From Pedobacter sp. ok626 (GTDB lineage Bacteria > Bacteroidota > Bacteroidia > Sphingobacteriales > Sphingobacteriaceae), in assembly GCF_900100435.1 (NCBI RefSeq), contig NZ_FNEX01000020.1:62001-126000 (forward strand): DNA of 64,000 bases, given 5' to 3'. Under the pieces are notes generated by a model. That model was not told the DNA's origin and ran no database searches. It was given only the letters and a program-made list of their open reading frames with translations. Shown here in pieces: positions 54,298 to 63,065 of the stretch. How positions within the stretch are numbered: the first letter of the stretch is position 1; each line of letters starts with the position of its first letter. A program made the position numbers and the translations under genes.

Positions 54298-57200
54298 TTA
54301 AGGATGAGTTAGATAATTAAGTAGCACCAGTGTTTCGTTAAGGTTTTTAACAGCTTCCAGATAATCGCTTTTTACAGCAATGGCCTGGTTTACCAGTTGC
54401 ACCCATTCCAGGTAGTTGATATTTCCATTGTTGAGTTGTAGATTTGCTGTTTTAGTAATCAAATCAGCGTTCTTCAATGATTTCGTTTCGAAATATGCTA
54501 CAGTTTGCTGGTTTTTTCGATACTGTACCAGTGCAGATTGGTAGGTCTCGGATAGTTTTTGTAAACGGAGGTTATAGTCACTTTCTGCCAGTTGCATATT
54601 GATTTTGGCACTGTTGATTTTGGCTTTTAGATGCCCGGTGAAAACCGGAATGCCTATGCCCAACTGTACAGAACTAAATCGGTTTGAAGCGCTATAGAAC
54701 TTTTCATCGGCACCGATACCTTGGATGCTGCCGTTGTTATATCCCAATGACAATTCTGGAAGTAGCTTGCTTTTTTCGACGGCGATAGCGGCTTTGGCAA
54801 TTTGTTGTTCCTGCAAAGCAACTTTAATTTCCGGATGCGCTTCAGGGTCAAAATGATTCAGTTCAGGGCCTGCTATCGGGTTGATTTCAGCCTTTGGTTT
54901 AAAAGTACCCGTTGAATTGAGCAATACTTGAAACTGAAGTTGTGAAATTTCTTCATCGGATTCTACTTGTCTCAATTGCAACTTAATTTGTGCCAATAAG
55001 GTTTCCGCACTTGCTTTTTCAAGGATATTACTTTCTCCCTTTAAAAAGCGGAGTTCAGCCTTTTTGTAAAATGCTGTATAAAGACTATCAGATTGCAACA
55101 GCAGATTCTTTTTTTGTTGCAGGTAAACCATCATATAGAATACTCCGCTCACTTCCTTCTTTAAGTTCGCCTCTGTGAATGCTACGCCAAACACACTGCT
55201 CTTCCAGTCTTCACGCAACAATTTACTTTGCCTTGCGTAAACAGTCGGAAAGCTGAAGGATTGGTTGATTCCAAATTTCGTATCAGTGTAGCTGCTGTTG
55301 ATCTGTCCGGCTTCAGCAAAAATATTTGTTTGAGGAATGTTTGCAGCAGTGCTGATTAATGCTTGCCGGTACTGCGCCCTTAGCTTTTCATTTTTTACCT
55401 TCAGATTGTTTTTTACTGCTGTGTCTATCGCAGCTTGTAGGATGATTGGTGTTTGGGCCTGAGCAGTAGTACTTATTCCGATGAATAGTAGGAGGACTGC
55501 CCCTGTAATAGCCGGTTTCTTTATAACGGTTTTGAAGCCTGTTTCAAACATGATGTATAGTGTTGGTAAAACAAATAGGGTAAGGAAGGTTGCAATCAGT
55601 AAGCCCCCAATAACCACAGTGGCCAGCGGCCTTTGAACTTCTGCACCTGCTCCATTGCTCAGTGCCATAGGTAAAAAACCTAGTGAAGCCACAAAGGCAG
55701 TCATCAATACAGGCCTTAACCTCACTTTGGTACCCATCAACACAATGCGCCTAAGGTCTTTGATTCCTTCCTGCTTAAGCTGGTTAAATTCTGAAATCAG
55801 TACAATACCATTTAATACCGCTACACCAAAGAGTGCAATAAAACCTACACCAGCGCTAATGCTAAATGGCATTCCTCTAAAGGCTAGAAATAAGATGCCG
55901 CCAATGGCAGATAGTGGAATTGCCGAATAAATCAGTAAGCCTTGTTTCAGCGAATTGAAAGCAAAATAAAGCAGTAAAAAGATGAGAAATAAGGAGACAG
56001 GGACCGCTATCATTAAACGATTCTTTGCTGCATTTAAGTTTTCAAAGGCACCTCCATAGCTTATGTAATAGCCGGTGGGTAACTTCATCTGCTGATTTAC
56101 CTTTTGCTGAAGTTCCTTAACGATTGTTTGAACATCCCTACCTCTGACATTAAAGCCGGCAACAATTCTTCTTTTTGCATCTTCCCGCTGTATTTGATTG
56201 GGACCATCTTTGATCTGCACATCTGCCAATTGATATAAGGCAACCTGCGTACCCTTAGGTGTTGGGATCAATAGATTTTGAATATCCTTGAGGTCTTTTT
56301 TTTCCGATCCGCTAATTTTGACCACAATCTCAAAACGTTTTTCACCCTCAAACAGCATTCCGGTACTTTGTCCTGCCAAGGCCGTGTTCACAATTTTATT
56401 CACATCTTCGATATTTAACTCATATTGGGCCAGCGTATTGCGGTTGTAATCGATGATGATCTGGGGCATACCGACTACTGTTTCTACATAAAGGTTTTTT
56501 GCGCCATCGACAGTGTTGATGATTTTGCCGAGCTGATTGGCATAATGGGATAGGGTATCCAGGTCTTCACCAAATATTTTGCAGACCACATCCTGCCTGG
56601 CACCCGTCATTAGCTCATTAAATCTCATCTGAACAGGAAACTGAAATCCGGCAGTAATTCCCGGTACATCCTGTAAGGCTTTTCCCATTTTTTCCGACAG
56701 TTCATTAAAGGTTTTTGCAGAAGTCCATTCCTTTTTGGGTTTCAGGATTACCATCATATCACTTGCCTCCATGGGCATAGGATCTGTTGGCACTTCGCCA
56801 CTTCCTATTTTGGTGACTACTTTTTCTACTTCCGGAAATTGATCTTTTAAGATTTTGGCTGCTTTCTGTGTATTCGCGATCGTAGTTGTAATGCTACTTC
56901 CCGGCAATACCCTGGTATCAACAGCAAAATCACCTTCCTCCAAAGCGGGAATAAACTCTCCACCAAGAGTGCTTAGCAGAAATATAGATAAGATAAATAA
57001 AGCACCAACACCGAGCATCACCATCTTTGGAAAGTTGATGATGTAGTTGAGTGCAGCCTGATAGTTTTGCGCTATGGAGGCCATGATCCGATCAGATACA
57101 TTAGGACTGTGTTTTGTTTTTTTGCTTAGAAAAACCGCACTCATCATCGGAATGTAGGTGAGTGAAAGTATAAAAGCACCCAATAGTGCAAAGGCAACAG

Positions 57201-58647
57201 TTTGTGCCATTGGCTTAAACATTTTTCCTTCGATCCCCTGAAGTGTGAATATTGGTAAGTAAACCACCAGGATAATGATTTGTCCGAATACCGCGCTGTT
57301 CATCATTTTACTGGCAGAGGCATTTACCTCAATATCCATCTCTTTTTGATTTAACAGATCATTCGCTCTGCTGTGTTTGCCATGACTCAGCCGGTGCATT
57401 ACTGCCTCAACGATGATCACTGCTCCATCTACAATCAGGCCGAAATCCAGTGCCCCCAAACTCATCAGATTACCACTAACCCCAAAAAGATTCATCATGA
57501 TGATGGCAAATAACATGGCCAGAGGAATAACCGAGGCAACTAAAATTCCGGCCCTGAAATTACCTAAGAATAAGACCAGTACGAAGACCACAATGAGTGC
57601 ACCCTCAAGTAGGTTTTTAGTCACCGTGCCAATGGCGTTGTCAACCATCTTGGTGCGGTCTAAAAAAGGCTCTATGACCACTCCTTCAGGTAGGGTTTTC
57701 TGGATCTGTGCGATGCGCTCTTTAACATTTTTGATCACATCGCTGCTGTTTGCTCCCTTTAGCATCATCACTACGGCTCCTGCAACTTCGCCCTCGTCAT
57801 TGTAGCACATAGCTCCATAGCGCGTAGCATAACCTGTTTTAATTTCAGCAATGTCTTTAATGAAGAGTGGACCACCTCCAGCAGTAGTTTTGATCAATGT
57901 ATTTTCAATATCGGCCGTACTTTTAAAAAGTCCCTGACTCCTGATATACAAAACGGTTGGTCCTTTTTCAATGTAGGCGCCACCGGTATTTTGGTTGTTC
58001 TTTTCAAGCGCATTGAAGACATCCGTGATGCTGATGCCATGCGAGGATAATTCATTTGGCTTGACTTCAATAGAATACTGTTTGAGTTTACCACCGAAGC
58101 TACTGACCTCTGCAATTCCTTTTACGCCGAGTAATTGCCGGCGAACAATCCAGTCTTGTATGGTACGTAAATCTGTTTCATTGTATTTGCCCGCATACCC
58201 TGGTTTGGGTTTTACTACGTACTGGTAGATTTCACCCAGGCCAGTGCTGACGGGGCCAAGTTCAGGAACTCCAATACCTGGAGGGATTTGTGATTGTACT
58301 TGTTGTAAACGTTCGGCAACTTGCTGACGGGCCCAGTAGATATCGGTAGCATCGTCAAAAACTATAGTGACCAGTGATAAACCAAACCTTGAAAAGCTCC
58401 GAATCTCCTTAAGACCAGATATATTGCTATTGGCCTGTTCAATAGGGTAGGTTACCAGGCGTTCAATATCTGTTGCACCAAATGAAGGCGCAATGGTAAT
58501 CACCTGTACCTGGTTGTCGGTGATGTCTGGAACAGCATCAATGGGCAGTTTAGTCACTTCGTAGCTGCCGTATCCGATCAGGGCGAGCATAAAAAGCGCA
58601 ATGATGAGCTTATTCCTAATGGAAAAGGCAATAATGTTATTCAGCAT
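54298..58647 (-). CDS. CzcA-type heavy-metal RND pump fused to a TolC-like outer-membrane factor
   Basis: A 1449-aa fusion. Residues about 1-1040 are a full heavy-metal RND transporter (12 membrane helices; LPIDAVPDITDNQVQV near the N-terminus; DFGLIVDGAVIIVEA in the proton-relay helix). DFG-x3-DGA is typical of Zn/Co/Cd pumps (CzcA) rather than Cu/Ag pumps (AIG-x3-DAA); the usual final Asn (EN) is Ala here. After a second hydrophobic segment resembling a signal peptide (about 1042-1065, LLLFIGISTTAQAQ), residues 1066-1449 are a TolC/CzcC-like outer-membrane factor (coiled-coil repeats such as FKPKAEINPIAGPE and SETYQSALVQYRKNQQ). The reading frame is continuous, so this is a real fusion. The metal is inferred from motif. 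Confidence 0.92.
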   Translation of the reverse strand: MLNNIIAFSIRNKLIIALFMLALIGYGSYEVTKLPIDAVPDITDNQVQVITIAPSFGATDIERLVTYPIEQANSNISGLKEIRSFSRFGLSLVTIVFDDATDIYWARQQVAERLQQVQSQIPPGIGVPELGPVSTGLGEIYQYVVKPKPGYAGKYNETDLRTIQDWIVRRQLLGVKGIAEVSSFGGKLKQYSIEVKPNELSSHGISITDVFNALEKNNQNTGGAYIEKGPTVLYIRSQGLFKSTADIENTLIKTTAGGGPLFIKDIAEIKTGYATRYGAMCYNDEGEVAGAVVMMLKGANSSDVIKNVKERIAQIQKTLPEGVVIEPFLDRTKMVDNAIGTVTKNLLEGALIVVFVLVLFLGNFRAGILVASVIPLAMLFAIIMMNLFGVSGNLMSLGALDFGLIVDGAVIIVEAVMHRLSHGKHSRANDLLNQKEMDIEVNASASKMMNSAVFGQIIILVVYLPIFTLQGIEGKMFKPMAQTVAFALLGAFILSLTYIPMMSAVFLSKKTKHSPNVSDRIMASIAQNYQAALNYIINFPKMVMLGVGALFILSIFLLSTLGGEFIPALEEGDFAVDTRVLPGSSITTTIANTQKAAKILKDQFPEVEKVVTKIGSGEVPTDPMPMEASDMMVILKPKKEWTSAKTFNELSEKMGKALQDVPGITAGFQFPVQMRFNELMTGARQDVVCKIFGEDLDTLSHYANQLGKIINTVDGAKNLYVETVVGMPQIIIDYNRNTLAQYELNIEDVNKIVNTALAGQSTGMLFEGEKRFEIVVKISGSEKKDLKDIQNLLIPTPKGTQVALYQLADVQIKDGPNQIQREDAKRRIVAGFNVRGRDVQTIVKELQQKVNQQMKLPTGYYISYGGAFENLNAAKNRLMIAVPVSLFLIFLLLYFAFNSLKQGLLIYSAIPLSAIGGILFLAFRGMPFSISAGVGFIALFGVAVLNGIVLISEFNQLKQEGIKDLRRIVLMGTKVRLRPVLMTAFVASLGFLPMALSNGAGAEVQRPLATVVIGGLLIATFLTLFVLPTLYIMFETGFKTVIKKPAITGAVLLLFIGISTTAQAQTPIILQAAIDTAVKNNLKVKNEKLRAQYRQALISTAANIPQTNIFAEAGQINSSYTDTKFGINQSFSFPTVYARQSKLLREDWKSSVFGVAFTEANLKKEVSGVFYMMVYLQQKKNLLLQSDSLYTAFYKKAELRFLKGESNILEKASAETLLAQIKLQLRQVESDEEISQLQFQVLLNSTGTFKPKAEINPIAGPELNHFDPEAHPEIKVALQEQQIAKAAIAVEKSKLLPELSLGYNNGSIQGIGADEKFYSASNRFSSVQLGIGIPVFTGHLKAKINSAKINMQLAESDYNLRLQKLSETYQSALVQYRKNQQTVAYFETKSLKNADLITKTANLQLNNGNINYLEWVQLVNQAIAVKSDYLEAVKNLNETLVLLNYLTHP

Positions 58648-58745
58648 AACTTAAAAAATCAAGAAAATTAGTAAATAGGATATGCAGCAAAGCTTCCCTC
58701 AGGGACGCGTCACAGGACATAAATCATTAATAAATTGAAAACTAA

Positions 58746-59132
58746 TTAACAGGATTTTGGTGGTTGCCAAATGCCTGGCATAAAATCAGATGGAATAAAA
58801 TAATCGTCCGAAATGTAGATTTTTGACGAGGTGATTTGCAAAGAATTGAGGTGGAAGGATACTGTAGAATCTGGAATAAAAGCTAGTGTAATTGGTGCCG
58901 AAAAATTGTTCGATGCTTTAAATGGTAACTGCATGTCTCTTTCATGATCAATGTCTTTTGCATTGTCATTAACATAATGCATGGTCAGAAAGTCAAAAAA
59001 TGAGATGTTTGGACTTAGTATTTTATGCTCTGCATAATGGTCAAAGAAAATCGGTAGTTTCATCAATTGATAAACCTCATTTGTAGAAAACAAATGAATA
59101 GTGAGAAACAATATTGCGGCTAACTTTTTCAA
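58746..59132 (-). CDS. Small secreted protein upstream of the efflux pump
   Basis: A 128-aa protein with an N-terminal signal peptide (KKLAAILFLTIHLFS) and a body rich in His, Asp and aromatic residues (FFDHYAEHKILSPNIS, FLTMHYVNDNAKDIDHERDM). It uses a TTG start at 59132: no ATG lies upstream in frame, and the first internal Met (residue 24) would remove the signal peptide. Proteins of this size and pattern are often found before CzcA/CusA operons in Bacteroidota, but no function is established to my knowledge. The His/Asp-rich part could bind metal; that is a guess. It ends 98 bases before the pump gene, which is read in the same direction. Confidence 0.62.
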   Translation of the reverse strand: MKKLAAILFLTIHLFSTNEVYQLMKLPIFFDHYAEHKILSPNISFFDFLTMHYVNDNAKDIDHERDMQLPFKASNNFSAPITLAFIPDSTVSFHLNSLQITSSKIYISDDYFIPSDFMPGIWQPPKSC

Positions 59133-59480
59133 TGTAGCCTAAAGGTAATTAGAATTTTGTACATATTTACAATATAGTTCCAGATGAGTTCTTATTCCTG
59201 TTACCGATTGAAACCTTTTCTTCTGTTAACGCCGCCTTGTTGATATATGTATTTGACTTCTCTAGTAAATCTTTCTTTTACTTGTGTACTTATAGCTTCA
59301 TTTATAACTTCACTTATAGCTTCACTTATAGCTTCATCATTGATTTCCGGTATAACTCAGTTGTGGTAGTTGCAATTCCTCCTACTGGGATGACTGTTCG
59401 GAATAGTTTATCTTATATGAATTGAAATTATGGAAATCAAAAGAAATTGAATCCCATTAAAGGACATAAAATACCCCCTG
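59133..59480. other. 348-bp intergenic region with tandem repeats
   Basis: The region between the divergent efflux operon and a small lipoprotein gene. It contains four 12-bp tandem repeats (59288-59335). On the minus strand TACCTTTA, seven bases before the TTG start at 59132, is a near match to the -7 element. Nothing else was recognised. Confidence 0.5.
59288..59335. repeat. Four 12-bp tandem repeats
   Basis: Four successive copies of ACTTATAGCTTC; copies one, three and four are identical, and copy two reads ATTTATAACTTC. The period of 12 keeps any reading frame (EAIS repeats on the minus strand, YSFT on the plus), but neither frame has a credible start and length. Confidence 0.8.
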
Positions 59481-60020
59481 ATGAATAAAAGATTATTTCT
59501 TGTTGCTCTTTACGCTATTCTTTTTTTTTCCTGTAGTAAAAAAGCATCCGTAGACTCCGTTTACGACCAAATTGTTGATATGATAAAATCAGGCTTCAGT
59601 AAAAAGGATCATGTAAAAATTGAGATAGTAAGCGGTCATAGAACAATGTTTGGTAAAGCGGTCGTAGCTATCACTAAATCACAGGATCAATGCCAGGTTC
59701 AATACTTTAGTACCCGTAACGATATCATCCTCGCGCCAGGTCAAGATATTTTAAATGCAGACTACCCAATTCATTTAGATACAACTTATCAGGTGTCTGC
59801 AAAACAGTTAATAAAAAATCTAATTGCAGAGAAAAAAACAGAGCTCACACGCCCTGTAGCCTTCCAAATTAAGTTTCATATCAGGGTAATTAAAAACTTG
59901 GATACAGTCAATTTCACTTCCAAGGATGTGACGGGATTACGCGCTATTTTCAGAAAAAATAGGTTAAACACAGGTGCCACAATAAATTATAATAATATTG
60001 ATAACCAGAATATTGAGTAA
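59481..60020 (+). CDS. Uncharacterised lipoprotein
   Basis: A 179-aa predicted lipoprotein (signal peptide with lipobox ILFFSC, then SKKASVDSVYDQ). The mature part mixes helix (YDQIVDMIKSGFSKKD) and strand (VKIEIVSGHRTMFGKAVVAI), and ends in a polar Asn-rich tail. No known family is recognised. It is monocistronic: the efflux genes are divergent upstream and the HEAT-repeat gene is convergent, four bases away. Confidence 0.65.
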   Translation: MNKRLFLVALYAILFFSCSKKASVDSVYDQIVDMIKSGFSKKDHVKIEIVSGHRTMFGKAVVAITKSQDQCQVQYFSTRNDIILAPGQDILNADYPIHLDTTYQVSAKQLIKNLIAEKKTELTRPVAFQIKFHIRVIKNLDTVNFTSKDVTGLRAIFRKNRLNTGATINYNNIDNQNIE

Positions 60021-60024
60021 TTAT

Positions 60025-60633
60025 TCAATTAAGAACTATTTTTTGTGTATACCGGGCGTATTTATTGCTAAGGTCCCATGATTCGATTTCACTTTTAATG
60101 AGTTGAGGAAATTTTTTACGGATATCGTGAAGTGCATTGCCGACAGATTTTCGCAAATATTCACTTTCATCTGAGTGATTCTGGCTAATCAGTTCTATTG
60201 CTACCTGCGGATTTTCCTTAAAATAAGATCGTGAAGTCCAGATTCTGAGGCCTTCAGTTACGGCTCTTTTCACATTTGGATTTTGATCAAAGAGCCACTG
60301 CCTGATTTTTGGTAGTGAGCTTTCATATCCTGTTTTTAGGCAGTAGTAATCAAAAGCCTTGGCGAGCATTTCCTGAACCCTCCAGTTTTCATCCTTAGCC
60401 ACTTTATTCTCAAGAATATACAGCACATCAGGATTTGCGGTCGAGAGCTGGCCTAGAAGATAGACTGCCAGCATTCTAGACTGGTAACTTTCATCATCCA
60501 GCAACGTAATGGAGAGGTTAAAATGATCGATTTTTTGATCAAGTAGGATATTGTTACCTGCCGAAATGATATGCTTGAAACCATGCTCGATCTTTTTTAT
60601 ATCATTCAAGAGATCGTTAATTGACTGATCCAT
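60025..60633 (-). CDS. HEAT-repeat DNA alkylation repair-like protein
   Basis: A 202-aa all-helical protein of the AlkD/HEAT-like superfamily. Paired helices include SRMLAVYLLGQLSTANPD, DENWRVQEMLAKAFDYYC, NPNVKRAVTEGLRIWTS and SEYLRKSVGNALHDIRKKFP. AlkD proteins remove bulky alkylated bases by a HEAT-repeat cradle; this shorter branch is only annotated by similarity, and catalytic residues are not certain. The start at 60633 (MDQSINDLL) is preferred over an in-frame ATG at 60729, whose extra 32 residues (MLYHILICKFINLRRALENP) do not fit the family; a TACTTTAG -7-like box also lies just before the shorter start. Confidence 0.72.
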   Translation of the reverse strand: MDQSINDLLNDIKKIEHGFKHIISAGNNILLDQKIDHFNLSITLLDDESYQSRMLAVYLLGQLSTANPDVLYILENKVAKDENWRVQEMLAKAFDYYCLKTGYESSLPKIRQWLFDQNPNVKRAVTEGLRIWTSRSYFKENPQVAIELISQNHSDESEYLRKSVGNALHDIRKKFPQLIKSEIESWDLSNKYARYTQKIVLN

Positions 60634-60821
60634 AAGTTGTCTTCTTACTAAAGTATGATTAATGTAGGCTGGATTCTCCAATGCTCTTCTTAAATTAATG
60701 AATTTACAGATTAAGATATGATAAAGCAAAATATTTGAGATGTAACTAGTCCCCTCACTTACTTGCAGTTGTATTGGTAATGATTAGGCTATGAGAAGAG
60801 ACTTTTGAAATTAACCGATGC

Positions 60822-62480
60822 ATGATGAAAAAAATAAAGATTTTAGCACTTGTTGCGTTGTTGTTTCTTTTGCCCGCCAGTGTTTGTGCATACAACTACG
60901 GTGAGCATAAGGCAATAGGCGACCAGGCATTTATAAAATTTGTCCGTTCGCTTCAGGAAAGTGGTAGGGCTGTAACTTTCCTTTCATTTTCGGATTTGAA
61001 ACTTGGAGGTGCCAACATTTCTTATGGGACATTAAATGGCTTGAGTGGAGATCATGTAGGTGATCCTTACGCGTTGATTGAACTACTTTCTGACAGCAGT
61101 TCTGCACTTCATAAGATCATGGCCCTTCATGATGAATACATCGCCATGGGTTCTAGCGCGGCTCCCGACGGCAAGTTGGTTAAACTTGACTTTGGATATG
61201 CCATGTTGGCGATGAAAAATCTTTCACATTTTTATCGGTATGGTAAATCTTTCCAAGAGCAACTGCGTCCTTTTGATCAGGCAATAATCCGGCAATGTCA
61301 GCGCCCGGAACTGGTTAAGGCTGCCTTTAACAAATTGAATAAAACCAACGCCATCAACATGTATGTCACGCTTCACTTGGTGGCTATGGATTGGGCAGCC
61401 CAAAGCGGGAGGCTCAAGGATCAGCCCGAGCAGGCAAGGAACTTAATGAGGTTTGCATTGTTGTTTAATGGTTTTGCAGATCACTTTTTAGAAGACTCCT
61501 TTTCTTCGGGACACCTGGTGGTAAAAAGGACTGTGGTTGCATCTGTTGTGAACAATAAAGCGCTACATGATTTTTATTCTGCAAACGGTACGGTTGTGCT
61601 GAATAGAAAGGCCGAAATCTGGAAAGCACATGGAGATGGAACATTTAACAAGCCTGAATTTATCAATGAATCGGCCAGGGTAATTGAAGCTGTTGAACTA
61701 TCATTATCCGATTTGTGGATGGCTTATGAAAATGCTGCCTTGACGCAGACTGAGGCTGATTTCATAACGCGCATTCCCGAAGAAAAAAAAATGCAGGAAA
61801 ACTATTTGCTCAATAATATTCCGGCGCTTAAACTGGTTCCCATCCCTTATAACTCTGACCTGCCTTCCTTGTTTGAAAACACTTTGGTAACAGATTCCAT
61901 GAAAAAAGCCAACCAAATATTACCTTACCGTAATTTTGTAAGAAGCAGAATTGGAAACTCTGTCGTTGTTGGGATAAACGGACCTTCATTTTCTACTAAA
62001 AATTATTATCGTGCATTCGATTTTAGAATTAATGCAGGTTCCATTTCAAACCGCTATTCTGTTAATTCTAAGGGTGGGAAGAAGGGAGTATGGGATTACT
62101 GGCATGGATATACATTAGCATACAGCTGGGGAGAAACAGGTCCCTACAGAGATGAGTTCCACAAGGGTGCAACCCATCAGTTCAGAGCAGGGCTCAGGAG
62201 TAATTTTGACTACTGGCTAAGCGATAAAAAGTTTATTGGGATTTATGGATATATGGAAGGGGGCATTCAATATGGTAATCGGGAAACATCACTGATCTTT
62301 GTGCCTTCAGTAGGGTTACAGTTGGGCTCACTGTTAAACATTAACTATTACAATATGCCCGGCTGGCTGCGTTTGCCTGCGCAGTATCTGTTACCACTTA
62401 AGTTTAGACAGGGGGTTGTTTTAACAGTAAAGCAACCCCCGAAATATTTTTACGGTTTTGAAATGGATTTTGTATTGTAA
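60822..62480 (+). CDS. Secreted phospholipase C/P1-nuclease-like protein with beta-rich C-terminus
   Basis: A 552-aa exported protein (signal about 1-22, LLPASVCA). The mature N-terminus (YNYGEHKAIGDQAF) and the motif LFNGFADHFLEDSFSSGHLV (about 212-231) recall the zinc-site helices of the phospholipase C/P1-nuclease superfamily, where the mature N-terminal residue and His/Asp residues bind metals. The last 150 residues are rich in alternating aromatic strands (FRAGLRSNFDYWLSD, FIGIYGYMEGGIQYGN) and end FEMDFVL, as in outer-membrane barrels. Such a fusion is unusual. No specific family is recognised, and the substrate is unknown. Confidence 0.55.
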   Translation: MMKKIKILALVALLFLLPASVCAYNYGEHKAIGDQAFIKFVRSLQESGRAVTFLSFSDLKLGGANISYGTLNGLSGDHVGDPYALIELLSDSSSALHKIMALHDEYIAMGSSAAPDGKLVKLDFGYAMLAMKNLSHFYRYGKSFQEQLRPFDQAIIRQCQRPELVKAAFNKLNKTNAINMYVTLHLVAMDWAAQSGRLKDQPEQARNLMRFALLFNGFADHFLEDSFSSGHLVVKRTVVASVVNNKALHDFYSANGTVVLNRKAEIWKAHGDGTFNKPEFINESARVIEAVELSLSDLWMAYENAALTQTEADFITRIPEEKKMQENYLLNNIPALKLVPIPYNSDLPSLFENTLVTDSMKKANQILPYRNFVRSRIGNSVVVGINGPSFSTKNYYRAFDFRINAGSISNRYSVNSKGGKKGVWDYWHGYTLAYSWGETGPYRDEFHKGATHQFRAGLRSNFDYWLSDKKFIGIYGYMEGGIQYGNRETSLIFVPSVGLQLGSLLNINYYNMPGWLRLPAQYLLPLKFRQGVVLTVKQPPKYFYGFEMDFVL

Positions 62481-62599
62481 AATACAATTATTATCTGAAG
62501 TACTTGTCTTAATTACTTCCTATTTCATACTGTCATGAATTTTATTTATCATATCCAGATGCGATTGAACAATTGGAGCGGTTTTAGCTATGTTCGGCG

Positions 62600-62640
62600 A
62601 AATTTTGAGCCGATTATCTCGCTTAATCGGCTCAAAATTT
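62600..62640. repeat. Perfect 17-bp inverted repeat (dyad 1)
   Basis: AAATTTTGAGCCGATTA (62600-62616) is the exact reverse complement of 62624-62640, with a seven-base loop. The core GAGCCGATTA recurs in dyad 2 nine bases downstream. Confidence 0.85.
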
Positions 62641-62648
62641 TCTTATAC

Positions 62649-62679
62649 TTGAGCCGATTAATTATTTTAATTGGCTCAA
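62649..62679. repeat. 13-bp inverted repeat (dyad 2)
   Basis: TTGAGCCGATTAA (62649-62661) pairs with TTAATTGGCTCAA (62667-62679) with one mismatch (a G-T wobble), around a five-base loop. It has the same half-site as dyad 1. Confidence 0.8.
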
Positions 62680-63032
62680 TATGTATAATTGGTAATATAA
62701 AATAAATCTACTCACAATCGCATTCCTCTTAAAAATTCGTCAACCTGCATACGCTTTTTACCTTCGTATTGTAGGTCGGTAAACTTGATGAATTTTTATT
62801 TAAGTATTTTGAATTTAAATTTTACCTTATGTGTCTTCTTTAAATTATTTTTAGGTTATTGAAATATGTTAGTGAATCCAGGTATTAGGATTAAGGTCTT
62901 CCTTAGTCTTTTCTTTTGTCTATTATATAAGAAAAATGGCTCGGGATGGAAGCGTATAAAAAAATATTGTGACTGGGTTAGTTAAAATTACAAGCTCGTC
63001 ATTTCTCGTTTTTATCGCAATGCATATTACCT

Positions 63033-63065
63033 TTTGGTCAATGGTTCGAGGCCAGTTGGGTCACA
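63033..63065 (+). other. tRNA 3'-end-like remnant
   Basis: The sequence ATGGTTCGAGGCCAGT (63041-63056) has the layout of a tRNA T-arm (GG-TTCGAGG-CC), followed by an acceptor-like GGGTCACA and immediately by a terminator. No complete cloverleaf can be built upstream, although AGCTCGTC (about 62993-63000) and a TGTGAC at 62968-62973, complementary to GTCACA, hint at a decayed tRNA. It could be an attachment-site scar. Confidence 0.35.

Noticed and set aside
54298..58647. Frameshift or assembly fusion of two genes
   Set aside because: The frame is continuous, both halves are complete, and similar long proteins are known in Bacteroidota.
59288..59335. CRISPR-like array
   Set aside because: Units of 12 bp with no spacers are tandem repeats, not a CRISPR array; no cas gene is present.
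62534..62704. 56-codon ORF reading through the two dyads
   Set aside because: Its central residues are just the translation of the inverted repeats; composition is dictated by the repeats, and there is no promoter or conserved motif.
62968..63065. Functional tRNA gene
   Set aside because: Only a T-arm and acceptor-like end can be drawn; D-arm and anticodon arm do not fold, and the T-stem has a mismatch.
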